Source: Chitinophaga pinensis (GTDB lineage: Bacteria > Bacteroidota > Bacteroidia > UKL13-3). From it: a DNA stretch of 64,000 nucleotides. The notes beneath the pieces are model-generated. The model was given only the letters and a program-made list of their open reading frames with translations. It ran no database searches and was not told the origin of the DNA. Both the position numbers and the translations under genes were made by a program. Each line of letters starts with the position of its first letter. The first letter of the stretch is position 1. Positions 1 to 8,158 of this stretch are shown here, in pieces. The stretch spans positions 1 through 64,000 of the forward strand of contig CAMDHZ010000010.1 in the NCBI GenBank assembly GCA_945898275.1, given 5' to 3'.

Positions 1-318
<318 letters not shown>

Positions 319-439
319 TATTTTCTGAAAATTATTAGTATTCTGTAAGACAATGAGTTGCATTTTGAATTAAATTTGTGTTGGCATATTAGATGAACTT
401 AATGTTTTTTGCAGTATTGTTAATTTGTTTTTCGAAATA

Positions 440-449
440 GGTTCAAACC
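440..449. repeat. GGTTYRAACC motif copy 1 (GGTTCAAACC)
   Basis: Exact copy in the gap between lysS and the LytTR regulator gene, 26 bases upstream of the regulator start. It is one of three intergenic copies. Confidence 0.8.
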
Positions 450-474
450 AACAATTTGACATTTTAAAAGAATT

Positions 475-1224
475 ATGGCAAAGGATACTATAAAATCAGT
501 GGTTGTAGACGATGTGGACGTGATGCGTGCCACACTTAAGAAAGTTTTAGACGGTTTCCCTAATATTGAAATTATTGGAGAAGCTTCTGATTATGAATCT
601 GCCAAAAACCTTATCAATGAAACAAAGCCTGATTTAGTTTTTCTAGACATTGATTTAAATGGTCTAACAAGCATCGATTTGCTCAATGAAATTAATTGCA
701 ATCCAAAGATTATTTTTATCACCTCTCACCCAGATTTTGCAATCAAAGCCTTTGAATTAAACGCAGTAGATTATATCTTAAAACCTATTAGCGCGGATAG
801 ATTGCGAAGGGCTATAGACCGTGTTACTGAATTGAACACAGACTTTATTGAAGGTTCAGCAATGGACGAGTCGCAAGAGCGTTTCAAGGCAGACCAAATT
901 ATTCTTTTAAACTTTGATAGTAAATTAACTTTTATAAAAGTGCAAGACATCAATTACATTGAAGCTTTTGGTAACTATACCAAAATCTACATGAATGATG
1001 GCAAGTTAAGCATCACTTACAATTCAATCAAAAACTGGGATAACCGTTTGCCTAACGATGTTTTCATTCAAATACATCGTTCTTCAATCGTTAACTTATT
1101 GAATGTAATTAAGATTGAAAAATGGACAAATGATACTGGTAGATTATTTCTTAAAGGTGTTGAAAAACCTTTTGAGATTAGTCGCAGTTATTTCTTTCAA
1201 ATTAAGAAGAAATATAAAGTTTAA
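475..1224 (+). CDS. LytTR-family response regulator
   Basis: A 249-residue two-domain response regulator. The N-terminal receiver domain (about residues 7-125) has the acidic pair Asp12/Asp13, the predicted phosphoacceptor Asp58 in FLDID, Thr83 in FITSHPD and Lys103 in YILKP, so it looks phosphorylatable. The C-terminal LytTR DNA-binding domain (about 145-245) contains the family pattern of an F-x-Q-I-H-R-S segment near its middle. In Bacteroidota these regulators usually pair with a membrane histidine kinase of the LytS/YehU type. No kinase gene is adjacent here, so the partner must be elsewhere. A 156-bp gap upstream, holding one GGTTCAAACC motif, separates it from lysS. The regulated genes cannot be deduced. 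Confidence 0.9.
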   Translation: MAKDTIKSVVVDDVDVMRATLKKVLDGFPNIEIIGEASDYESAKNLINETKPDLVFLDIDLNGLTSIDLLNEINCNPKIIFITSHPDFAIKAFELNAVDYILKPISADRLRRAIDRVTELNTDFIEGSAMDESQERFKADQIILLNFDSKLTFIKVQDINYIEAFGNYTKIYMNDGKLSITYNSIKNWDNRLPNDVFIQIHRSSIVNLLNVIKIEKWTNDTGRLFLKGVEKPFEISRSYFFQIKKKYKV

Positions 1225-1231
1225 GACTTCT

Positions 1232-2113
1232 TTAAATTTGATGCTTATATCTGCTTAATATACCTAAGGGCAATTGAATCCCAGATTTTGCCTGCAAATA
1301 AAGTTCACCATTTTCTAAACTCTTTGCCTCTTTAAAATTTCTTTGAACTAAGTTTTGAACCAACAATGAACTCAATCCTAATGAATAAACATTGAGGATT
1401 AAAAAGTGTTGTTTAGGTTCCAAAAGTTGGGCAACATCTTGCAGCATTTCATTGATGCTATCTTCTAATTGCCATCTTTCGCCGCTTGCTCCAATACCGT
1501 ATGCTGGTGGATCTAGGATGATGCCATGATAAGTTTTACCTCGTTTAACTTCTCTTTTAACAAATTTCAATGCGTCCTCTACTACCCAACGAATATTCTC
1601 CAATTTAGAAGATTCCATGTTCTCTCTGCTCCAAGAAATAACTTGTTTCACAGAATCCACATGAGTTACGTCTGCACCTGCTGCCTTCGCTGCAATGCTA
1701 GCCCCACCTGTGTAAGCAAATAGGTTCAAAAACCTAGGGGTTTCTTCTGTTATTTTGCTCAAGTTATTATAAATGTAATCCCAATTATTAGCCTGTTCTG
1801 GGAATATACCAACATGCTTAAATGAGGTTAAAGATAAATTGAACATCAATTTATAGTCTTCTCCATCATAGGGCAATTGCCATTTTGTAGGTAGTTTATT
1901 TGGGTTGATCCAATCTCCATTATGGCTTCCTTTTTGTTTAAAGGTAATCGGACTTAACTTTTTCCATTCAATTTCAGGCCAAACTCTATCCCATAAAGCT
2001 TGTGGTTCTGGCCTTCTTAAAATTAGCTTTCCAAAACGCTCTAATTTCTCAAAATTGCCACAATCTAGCAATTCATATTCTTTCCAATTACTTGGTGTAA
2101 AAGTTTGTATCAT
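1232..2113 (-). CDS. Class I SAM-dependent methyltransferase, RlmI-like
   Basis: A 293-residue Rossmann-fold methyltransferase of the COG1092 type. The SAM-binding motif I is LFAYTGGASI (residues 131-140), followed by an acidic residue in HVDSV, and the catalytic-region motif is DPPAYG (201-206), of the kind seen in rRNA cytosine and N6-adenine methyltransferases. E. coli RlmI is about 100 residues longer because of an N-terminal PUA domain, and no PUA-like segment is evident here. The target is probably rRNA, but this is inferred from family only. The start codon overlaps the stop of rnz by 4 bp, so the two are translationally coupled. Confidence 0.82.
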   Translation of the reverse strand: MIQTFTPSNWKEYELLDCGNFEKLERFGKLILRRPEPQALWDRVWPEIEWKKLSPITFKQKGSHNGDWINPNKLPTKWQLPYDGEDYKLMFNLSLTSFKHVGIFPEQANNWDYIYNNLSKITEETPRFLNLFAYTGGASIAAKAAGADVTHVDSVKQVISWSRENMESSKLENIRWVVEDALKFVKREVKRGKTYHGIILDPPAYGIGASGERWQLEDSINEMLQDVAQLLEPKQHFLILNVYSLGLSSLLVQNLVQRNFKEAKSLENGELYLQAKSGIQLPLGILSRYKHQI

Positions 2114-3024
2114 TCTAGCACAAAGGTAGCACCTTCTTGGGCAATTCTAGTATTTGCAAATTCTTCTTTTGCTTCGTTCAATAATGGCGAAAGATCTTCA
2201 TACCGTGAAGAAAAATGTCCAATGATTAATTGATTGACATTTGCTTGCTTTGCTACAATTCCAGCTTGTTTGGCAGTAGTATGCATGGTAACAATTGCAC
2301 GATCTAATTTATCATGCATAAAGGTTGCTTCATGGTACAAATAATCTGCATCCTCAATTGATTTTATGACTCTTTCATCAAAAATGGTATCTGAACAATA
2401 AGCATAAGAAATAGGCCTAGAGCTTGCAAGTGTTAATAACTCATTTTTAATTCTAAGTCCATCTGGAGATAAATAATCTTTACCCATTTTTAAGTCATTG
2501 TAATGTGTAAAGGGAATTTTGTTCCTTTGGCACGCATCTACATTCAGCTTTTTTAAAATGCTCCTTTCTGCAAATAAATACCCAATGGTTGGCACCCTAT
2601 GAAACAATGGAAATGCCTTTACATTAAAGTATAAATTTTCATAAATTATTCCTTCTTTATTTGGATCAAGCCGATGGTAAATTAATGGAAACGAAAAGGT
2701 AGTTTCTGAGTACTTGAAAAACACATCTAAAATTTCAAACAATTCGGCAGGACCATAAACATGAACTGGTTGCAAATGTTTCATCAAATTCATAGACAAC
2801 AAAAGGCCTGGAAGTCCCAGAATATGGTCGCCATGCACATGACTTATAAATATGTGAGATAGTTTTGAACGTTTGATTTTGAATCGCTGCAATTGCATTT
2901 GTGTACCTTCTCCACAATCAATCAAAATATGATGATCACATATATTTAAATATTGACCGCTTGGATGCCTATTTAAGGTAGGGGATGCCGAGCTATTTCC
3001 TAATATGGTTACCTCAAATGACAT
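2110..3024 (-). CDS. rnz: Ribonuclease Z
   Basis: A 304-residue metallo-beta-lactamase-fold endonuclease that matures the 3' end of tRNA precursors. The zinc-binding signature HVHGDH is at residues 62-67, the N-terminal segment LGNSSASPT is the usual family opening, and a downstream AYCSDT segment and a C-terminal GHFSSRY histidine complete the expected metal ligands. Length matches the bacterial short form (about 305 residues). It lies between a STAS-domain gene (1-bp gap upstream) and the RlmI-like methyltransferase (4-bp overlap downstream), so the three minus-strand genes probably form one operon. tRNA processing next to a probable rRNA methyltransferase is a sensible RNA-maturation pairing. 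Confidence 0.95.
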   Translation of the reverse strand: MSFEVTILGNSSASPTLNRHPSGQYLNICDHHILIDCGEGTQMQLQRFKIKRSKLSHIFISHVHGDHILGLPGLLLSMNLMKHLQPVHVYGPAELFEILDVFFKYSETTFSFPLIYHRLDPNKEGIIYENLYFNVKAFPLFHRVPTIGYLFAERSILKKLNVDACQRNKIPFTHYNDLKMGKDYLSPDGLRIKNELLTLASSRPISYAYCSDTIFDERVIKSIEDADYLYHEATFMHDKLDRAIVTMHTTAKQAGIVAKQANVNQLIIGHFSSRYEDLSPLLNEAKEEFANTRIAQEGATFVLE

Positions 3025-3025
3025 A

Positions 3026-3394
3026 CTACTCTTCGTCGGATAAAAACTGCTTTTCTAATTGGTCCATAAACACATATTCAATGGCTTCATGTTTGGTAGG
3101 CACCAAAACAATCCCATTCTCGGCAAAGGTATCCATCCAATTTTCTTTGCCATTAAAACATAAAAGTAAACCAAGATTTTGGTTACAAATTTCAGTGATT
3201 TCAGAAATTACTTCAAATGCAGCGCTATCAAAATCTGTAACTCTATCCAAATCTAAAAGCACATAGCTTATTGCCTCTTTTTTTTGTTCGGTTTGAACCA
3301 AATGGAGTTGATGCCTAGCTTCACTTATATCTAGTCTTTGACTGCTTGCTTTGATCACTATATAGTGTTCGGTTTTTTCCACTGAATCGTTCAT
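3026..3394 (-). CDS. STAS-domain protein (anti-sigma-factor-antagonist-like)
   Basis: A 122-residue cytoplasmic protein with a STAS-like fold pattern: an N-terminal beta strand, then the segment YVLLDLDRVTDFDSAAFEVI, which corresponds to the beta strand, loop and helix that carry the phosphorylatable Ser/Thr in SpoIIAA-type proteins. Here the loop reads TDFDSAAF, with a serine at the expected place. No RsbW-type kinase or sigma factor gene is next to it, so the partner is unknown. It immediately precedes rnz and is probably cotranscribed. A GGTTTGAACC motif lies in its coding region, where it encodes Val-Gln-Thr. Confidence 0.7.
   Translation of the reverse strand: MNDSVEKTEHYIVIKASSQRLDISEARHQLHLVQTEQKKEAISYVLLDLDRVTDFDSAAFEVISEITEICNQNLGLLLCFNGKENWMDTFAENGIVLVPTKHEAIEYVFMDQLEKQFLSDEE
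3290..3299. repeat. GGTTYRAACC motif copy 2 (GGTTTGAACC)
   Basis: Exact copy inside the STAS-domain gene. On the coding (minus) strand it reads GTT CAA ACC, giving Val-Gln-Thr before Glu. The surrounding context is TTCGGTTTGAACCAA. Confidence 0.8.
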
Positions 3395-3428
3395 CTTTGC
3401 CTCACCTTAAAGGTCGAAAATAAAAAAA

Positions 3429-4196
3429 ATGATGAACAAAACAGCTTTTATTACTGGAGCATCTGCTGGAATTGGCGAAGCAACCGCTAAAATATTGGCA
3501 GAGAACGGATATAATATTATTCTGGCAGCCCGAAGAAAAGAGCGAATTGATGCCCTTTGCATAGAACTTTCTGCTAAATATAACGTAAAAGCCGCTGCAT
3601 GCATCTTTGATGTAAGATTAAAAGAGCATGTGTTTGAAGCCATTGATGCTTTGCCTGAATGGTGCAAGGAGGTAGATGTGCTTGTGAATAATGCAGGTTT
3701 GGCAAGCGGCCTTTCCACATTAGACAAAGGAAACCTAGATGATTGGGAGCAAATGATTGATACCAATGTGAAAGGCTTGTTGTATGTAACTAGAAAAATT
3801 GCACCAGGAATGTTGAGTCGTGGGCGCGGCCATATCGTTAACATTGCAAGTATTGCAGGCAAGGAAGTTTATGCCAATGGAAATGTTTATTGCTCTACCA
3901 AATTTGCTGTAGATGCCTTAAATAAAGGAATGAGGATTGAGTTTTCAGCAGCGCCTGTTAGGGTTACAGGTATTTACCCTGGAGCGGTGGAAACAGAATT
4001 CTCATTGGTAAGGTTTAATGGAGATGAAGAAAGAGCAAAAAAGGTGTACGAGGGTTTTGACAGCTTGATGGCAATCGATATAGCAGATGCAATTTTATAT
4101 GCAATCACTCGTCCTGCGCATGTAAACATTAATGAGTTAATAATTATGCCAACTGCACAACCTATTCCAGGTATTATACACCGAAAAATAGATTAG
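3429..4196 (+). CDS. SDR-family NAD(P)-dependent oxidoreductase, YdfG-like
   Basis: A 255-residue classical short-chain dehydrogenase. The dinucleotide-binding glycine motif TGASAGIG is at residues 9-16 and is followed by basic residues in AARRKER, which favours NADP(H). NNAG is at 87-90 and the catalytic triad is Ser141, Tyr154 and Lys158 (YCSTK). The closest known type is the YdfG 3-hydroxy acid / serine dehydrogenase group, although substrate cannot be read from sequence. It stands alone on the plus strand between two minus-strand units, and its stop overlaps the end of the convergent prfB by 4 bp. The start may be the second of two adjacent ATG codons (3432). Confidence 0.88.
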   Translation: MMNKTAFITGASAGIGEATAKILAENGYNIILAARRKERIDALCIELSAKYNVKAAACIFDVRLKEHVFEAIDALPEWCKEVDVLVNNAGLASGLSTLDKGNLDDWEQMIDTNVKGLLYVTRKIAPGMLSRGRGHIVNIASIAGKEVYANGNVYCSTKFAVDALNKGMRIEFSAAPVRVTGIYPGAVETEFSLVRFNGDEERAKKVYEGFDSLMAIDIADAILYAITRPAHVNINELIIMPTAQPIPGIIHRKID

Positions 4197-5279
4197 TGAC
4201 TTGAGTTTTCCATAAGGTAGGCTTTGATAAATTCATCTAAGCCTCCATCCATTACATGCTGCACGTCTGAGGTTTCAACATCGGTGCGTAAATCTTTTAC
4301 CAATTTATAAGGGTGAAAAACGTAGTTTCTAATTTGACTGCCCCATTCGATTCTTTTTTTGCCAGCTTCCACCATAGCTTTAGCTTCGTTTCGCTTGCGC
4401 AATTCAAGCTCGTAAAGCTGAGATTTAATCATCTGCAAAGCTCTTTCTTTATTGCCATTTTGCGAACGCTCCACCTGGCAAACTACCACAATTCCACTGG
4501 GTTTATGGGTTAATTGAACTTTGGTTTCTACCTTATTAACATTTTGACCACCTGCACCTCCAGACCTAGAAGTTTGCATTTCGATATCTGCATCTTTAAT
4601 TTCAATTTCTATGGTATCATCAATCAAAGGGTAAACATAAACAGAAGCAAAAGAGGTATGTCGCCTTGCATTTGAATCAAAAGGAGAGATGCGAACCAAA
4701 CGATGGACACCATTTTCTCCTTTCAAAAAGCCATAAGCAAAATCACCACTTACTTCAATGGTGCAAGATTTTATGCCAGCCCCATCACCAGCTTGTTCCT
4801 CTACTACTTGCGCTTTTAATCCACGCTTGTCTGCATACATTATGTACATGCGCATAAGCATTTCTGCCCAATCCTGGCTTTCAGTTCCGCCAGCACCAGA
4901 ATTTATTTGCAACATGCAGTTCATCTGGTCCTCTTCACCACTCAACATGTTTTTAAACTCAAGCTCTTCTAATTGCTGCTTGCTTAAAACATATTGTTCC
5001 TCCACATCTTCTTCAGTACCTTCTCCTGCTTGGAAAAACTCGTAAAGCACAGACAAATCTTCAATAGACTTTACAACACCTTCATAGGCATCGGTCCAGA
5101 TTTTTTTCTGTTTAGTTAATTTCAATAGCTTTTCTGCTTCTTTTGGGTAATCCCAAAAGTCGGGCATTAAGCTTCTTGCTTCCTCTTCTTTTATATCGAG
5201 TAGTTTGGTATCAACGTCAAAGATACCTCCTCAGGGCTTCAGCCCTTAATCTCAAATCCTTAAGTTGCTCGCTAGTCAT
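4193..5279 (-). CDS. prfB: Peptide chain release factor 2, with programmed +1 frameshift
   Basis: RF2 recognises UGA and UAA stop codons and triggers peptide release. The main frame has the SPF recognition tripeptide (in RISPFDSN) and the catalytic GGQ ([10 protein letters not shown]). The main open frame has an internal ATG at 5167, which would give only 324 residues and lose the N-terminus. Reading upstream on the minus strand, a 20-codon frame starts at ATG 5277-5279 and ends at an in-frame TGA (5217-5219). Just before that stop is AGGAGG TAT CTT TGA C, the classic RF2 frameshift site with an internal Shine-Dalgarno. Slipping +1 at CTT joins the frames as ...RRYL-DVDTK..., giving about 361 residues, close to the family length. 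RF2 therefore autoregulates at its own UGA codon. Confidence 0.95.
5214..5234 (-). promoter_or_regulatory. prfB: prfB programmed +1 ribosomal frameshift signal
   Basis: Read on the minus strand: a Shine-Dalgarno-like AGGAGG, a three-base spacer TAT, the slippery codon CTT, and the stop TGA followed by C. This arrangement is the same as in E. coli prfB. The +1 slip changes CTT TGA C to CTT (T) GAC, after which 17 codons run in frame to the internal Met codon at 5167. Low RF2 levels leave the UGA unread and allow the slip, so RF2 level is self-correcting. Confidence 0.93.
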
Positions 5280-5308
5280 TAGGTAAGAACGATTAAATGC
5301 TTTAACAA

Positions 5309-7126
5309 TTAAGACATTCCCATAGATGATTTCGCGCGTTTACGTTCGTTTTCATCTAAATGTATCTTACGCAAACGTAATGAGGTTGGTGTAATTTCTA
5401 CTAACTCATCACCTTGTATATATTCCATACATTCTTCTAAAGAGAAGTTGATTTTTGGAGCCATTCTCATCTTATCATCCGTACCAGAAGCACGCATGTT
5501 AGTTAATTTCTTCTCTTTGGTAATGTTTACAACTAAGTCATCCTGACGATTGGTTTCGCCAATAACTTGACCCATGTAAATATTTTCTCCAGCTTCAACA
5601 AAAAAACGGCCACGGTCTTGCAACTTATCAATAGAATAAGCAATGGCTTTACCCTGCTCTCCAGAAATCATTACTCCACTACCTCTATTTGGAATAACTC
5701 CCTTCCAAGGTTCAAAGCCTTTAAATCTGTGCGCCATAATTGCTTCACCTGCAGTTGCGGTTAGTACATTGTTTCTTAAACCAATGATACCTCTTGATGG
5801 AATTTCAAATTCAAGGTGAATTAAATCTCCCTTAGGTTCCATTACCAACATATCGCCTTTTCTTTGGCTCACCAATTCAATTACTTTACCAGAATATTCT
5901 TCAGGAACATTAACTGTTAAGATTTCTATTGGCTCACATTTTGCGCCATCAATTTCTTTGATGATAACTTGTGGTTGTCCAACTTGTAGCTCATATCCTT
6001 CTCTGCGCATAGTTTCGATAAGCACAGATAAATGTAGAATGCCTCTACCAAAAACTAAATAAGAATCGGCTGCATTGGTTTCTTCAACGCGTAAGGCCAA
6101 ATTCTTTTCTAATTCTTTAAACAAACGATCACGTAAATGTCTTGAAGTTACAAACTTTCCTTCTTTACCAAAAAACGGTGAATTGTTAATGGTGAAAAGC
6201 ATGTTCATAGTTGGCTCATCAATCTTAATTGGAATCAAGCCTTCAGGGTTTTCAAAATCTGCAATGGTATCGCCAATTTCAAATCCTTCAATACCCATTA
6301 CAGCACAAATATCACCTGCTAAAGCTTCCTCAACTTTCAATTTACCTAAACCTTCAAACGTGTAAAGTTCTTTAATTCTAGATTTTTGAATGCTTCCATC
6401 ACGCTTAACAATAGATACAGGTTGGTTAACCTTTATGTTTCCTCTTAAAATTCTACCAATGGCAATCCTTCCAGTAAATGAAGAATAATCCAAAGAAGTT
6501 ATTTGCATTTGAAGTGAACCTTCATGTACAATTGGCGCTGGTATTTCTGAAATAATATCATCCAATAAAGGCGTAAAATCGCTTGAAGGATTTTTCCAAT
6601 CTCTGCCCATCCAGCCCATTTTTGAACTACCATAAACAGTATGGAAATTCAATTGCTCTTCATTGGCTTCAAGGTTAAAAAATAATTCAAAAACGGCGTC
6701 ATGAACCTCATCTGGGCGACAGTTTGGTTTATCTACCTTGTTAATTACAACAATTGGTTTTTTACCTAAAGCCAAAGCTTTTTGCAATACAAATCTTGTT
6801 TGTGGCATTGGGCCTTCAAAGGCATCAACCAATAAAAGTACGCCATCCGCCATATTTAATACACGCTCAACTTCTCCGCCAAAGTCACTGTGACCAGGAG
6901 TATCGATGATATTAATTTTGATGCCTTTGTAATTAACTGAAATGTTCTTCGCTAAAATGGTAATCCCACGTTCACGTTCCAAATCATTGTTGTCTAAAAT
7001 CAGTTCGCCTTTTTCCTGGTTTTCACGGAAAAGTTGTGTCTGATGAATAATTTTGTCTACCAAGGTTGTTTTTCCATGGTCAACGTGGGCAATAATTGCT
7101 ATATTTCTGATATTCTGCATATTCAC
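5309..7126 (-). CDS. typA: Translational GTPase TypA/BipA
   Basis: A 605-residue ribosome-binding GTPase related to EF-G. It acts in ribosome assembly and stress adaptation. G1 is AHVDHGKT (residues 13-20), the switch/G3 region is [14 protein letters not shown] and G4 is NKVDKP. The rest has the EF-G-like domains II, III and V and the BipA-specific C-terminal domain, including the GIIGLRN segment. Length is as expected (about 600). prfB starts 29 bp downstream on the same strand, so cotranscription is likely. On the minus strand TAAATTTG (plus coordinates 7140-7147) lies just upstream of the start and fits the Bacteroidota -7 element TAnnTTTG, which would imply a very short leader. Confidence 0.96.
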   Translation of the reverse strand: MNMQNIRNIAIIAHVDHGKTTLVDKIIHQTQLFRENQEKGELILDNNDLERERGITILAKNISVNYKGIKINIIDTPGHSDFGGEVERVLNMADGVLLLVDAFEGPMPQTRFVLQKALALGKKPIVVINKVDKPNCRPDEVHDAVFELFFNLEANEEQLNFHTVYGSSKMGWMGRDWKNPSSDFTPLLDDIISEIPAPIVHEGSLQMQITSLDYSSFTGRIAIGRILRGNIKVNQPVSIVKRDGSIQKSRIKELYTFEGLGKLKVEEALAGDICAVMGIEGFEIGDTIADFENPEGLIPIKIDEPTMNMLFTINNSPFFGKEGKFVTSRHLRDRLFKELEKNLALRVEETNAADSYLVFGRGILHLSVLIETMRREGYELQVGQPQVIIKEIDGAKCEPIEILTVNVPEEYSGKVIELVSQRKGDMLVMEPKGDLIHLEFEIPSRGIIGLRNNVLTATAGEAIMAHRFKGFEPWKGVIPNRGSGVMISGEQGKAIAYSIDKLQDRGRFFVEAGENIYMGQVIGETNRQDDLVVNITKEKKLTNMRASGTDDKMRMAPKINFSLEECMEYIQGDELVEITPTSLRLRKIHLDENERKRAKSSMGMS

Positions 7127-7316
7127 TTTTTACGGGCTGCAAATTTAGTGATTTTCAGACGATTTGCCCGATATGTACACAAGATAAGTTGAACTTTATT
7201 AAAAATGAACGCTTATTCAAATCAAATATTCTTGGCTTTATCTGCACTTACAAAGGTTTTCACAATCTTTTCTTGATAAGGTTATTTTTATGTAAATTAT
7301 CTTATTTTTGTAATGC

Positions 7317-7718
7317 TTGAAGAAGTATATAGCCATATCACTCGCATTTTTATTGTTGCTCTCTCAATTTGGAGTGCATGCAAAAACGCATTATTGTATG
7401 GATAGGCTCACCCATTTAGAATTTTTTGACGGAGCAAATCATACCGATGAAGGTTCTTGTGTTTGTGGCATGGAATTTAGCAAAACATCTGGATGTTGCC
7501 AAGATGTAGTAGTGCATGCAAGTGTAGACGTAGATGGAATCTTATTTCAAAATTTATCCTTACAAAAGCAATTTGCTATTATTTTACCAATTAGTAATCT
7601 TTTTGTTTTTCGGTTTGAACCAAATCTAGTTGAAGTAGCTTTTACCCAAACTTTTTTAAAACCCAAATTTCCTCCGCAATGGCTAGATTGCTGGAAAGTG
7701 ACCAAGTTGTTAATTTGA
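7317..7718 (+). CDS. Secreted HYC_CC_PP-type small protein, metal-operon leader gene
   Basis: A 133-residue exported protein starting with TTG (the ATG at 7313 is out of frame). It has a signal peptide (about residues 1-22), then HYC at 25-27, a C-x-C-G-M segment near 48-52, a CC pair at 60-61 and FPPQW near residue 121. This combination fits the Bacteroidota family known from these letters (HYC_CC_PP). Members commonly sit next to heavy-metal-associated genes. Here it is followed by an HMA-domain protein and a TonB-dependent receptor, so a role in metal (probably copper) handling in the periplasm is a reasonable inference. The Cys and His residues could bind metal. No enzyme motif is visible. 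Confidence 0.75.
   Translation: MKKYIAISLAFLLLLSQFGVHAKTHYCMDRLTHLEFFDGANHTDEGSCVCGMEFSKTSGCCQDVVVHASVDVDGILFQNLSLQKQFAIILPISNLFVFRFEPNLVEVAFTQTFLKPKFPPQWLDCWKVTKLLI
7612..7621. repeat. GGTTYRAACC motif copy 3 (GGTTTGAACC)
   Basis: Exact copy inside the HYC_CC_PP gene, where it is read as Arg-Phe-Glu-Pro (context TTCGGTTTGAACCAAA). Confidence 0.8.
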
Positions 7719-7792
7719 GATAAAATGATTTTTCTAACTAATTTAACTTAGTTATTTATTTCCTTTTTTTATTTCAATCAAATTTTCAATTT

Positions 7793-8158
7793 ATGAATAA
7801 CATTAAAAATCATATCATATTAGTTTTTTTAAGTTTTTGTTTTGTTTCGGTTCAAGCCCAAACCCAAACCAATAAAGTAGTTACAGATACACTCACCGTT
7901 TTGGGCAATTGTGGGATGTGCAAATCGCGCATAGAGGCCGCCTTAGACGCTAAAGGCATTAAAGCTGCAGAATGGGACATTCAAACAAAATTATTGGTTG
8001 TTTCCTATGTGCCTTCAAAAATTTCTCTTGAGCAAATTAACCAATTGATAATTTCAGTTGGACATGATACCAATTCGAAAAAAGCCGAGGATGGCGTTTA
8101 CTCAACCTTACCTGGCTGTTGTAGGTTCAGAGAAAATCCAAATACGCACACCGACTAA
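7793..8158 (+). CDS. Periplasmic heavy-metal-associated (HMA) domain protein
   Basis: A 121-residue protein with a signal peptide (about 1-22, ending QAQ) and one HMA-like ferredoxin fold. The metal-binding C-x-x-C is Cys40/Cys43 in GNCGMCKSRIE. After the domain comes a short tail with an extra Cys pair (LPGCCRF). HMA domains bind Cu(I) or other soft metals. The stop codon overlaps the ATG of the downstream TonB-dependent receptor by one base (TAATG), which indicates translational coupling. Together with the preceding HYC_CC_PP protein and the receptor this makes a compact three-gene metal operon. Confidence 0.88.
   Translation: MNNIKNHIILVFLSFCFVSVQAQTQTNKVVTDTLTVLGNCGMCKSRIEAALDAKGIKAAEWDIQTKLLVVSYVPSKISLEQINQLIISVGHDTNSKKAEDGVYSTLPGCCRFRENPNTHTD

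Noticed and set aside
5168-5308. Non-coding gap between prfB and typA
   Set aside because: Most of it is the N-terminal coding part of prfB, joined by the +1 frameshift; only 29 bp remain non-coding.
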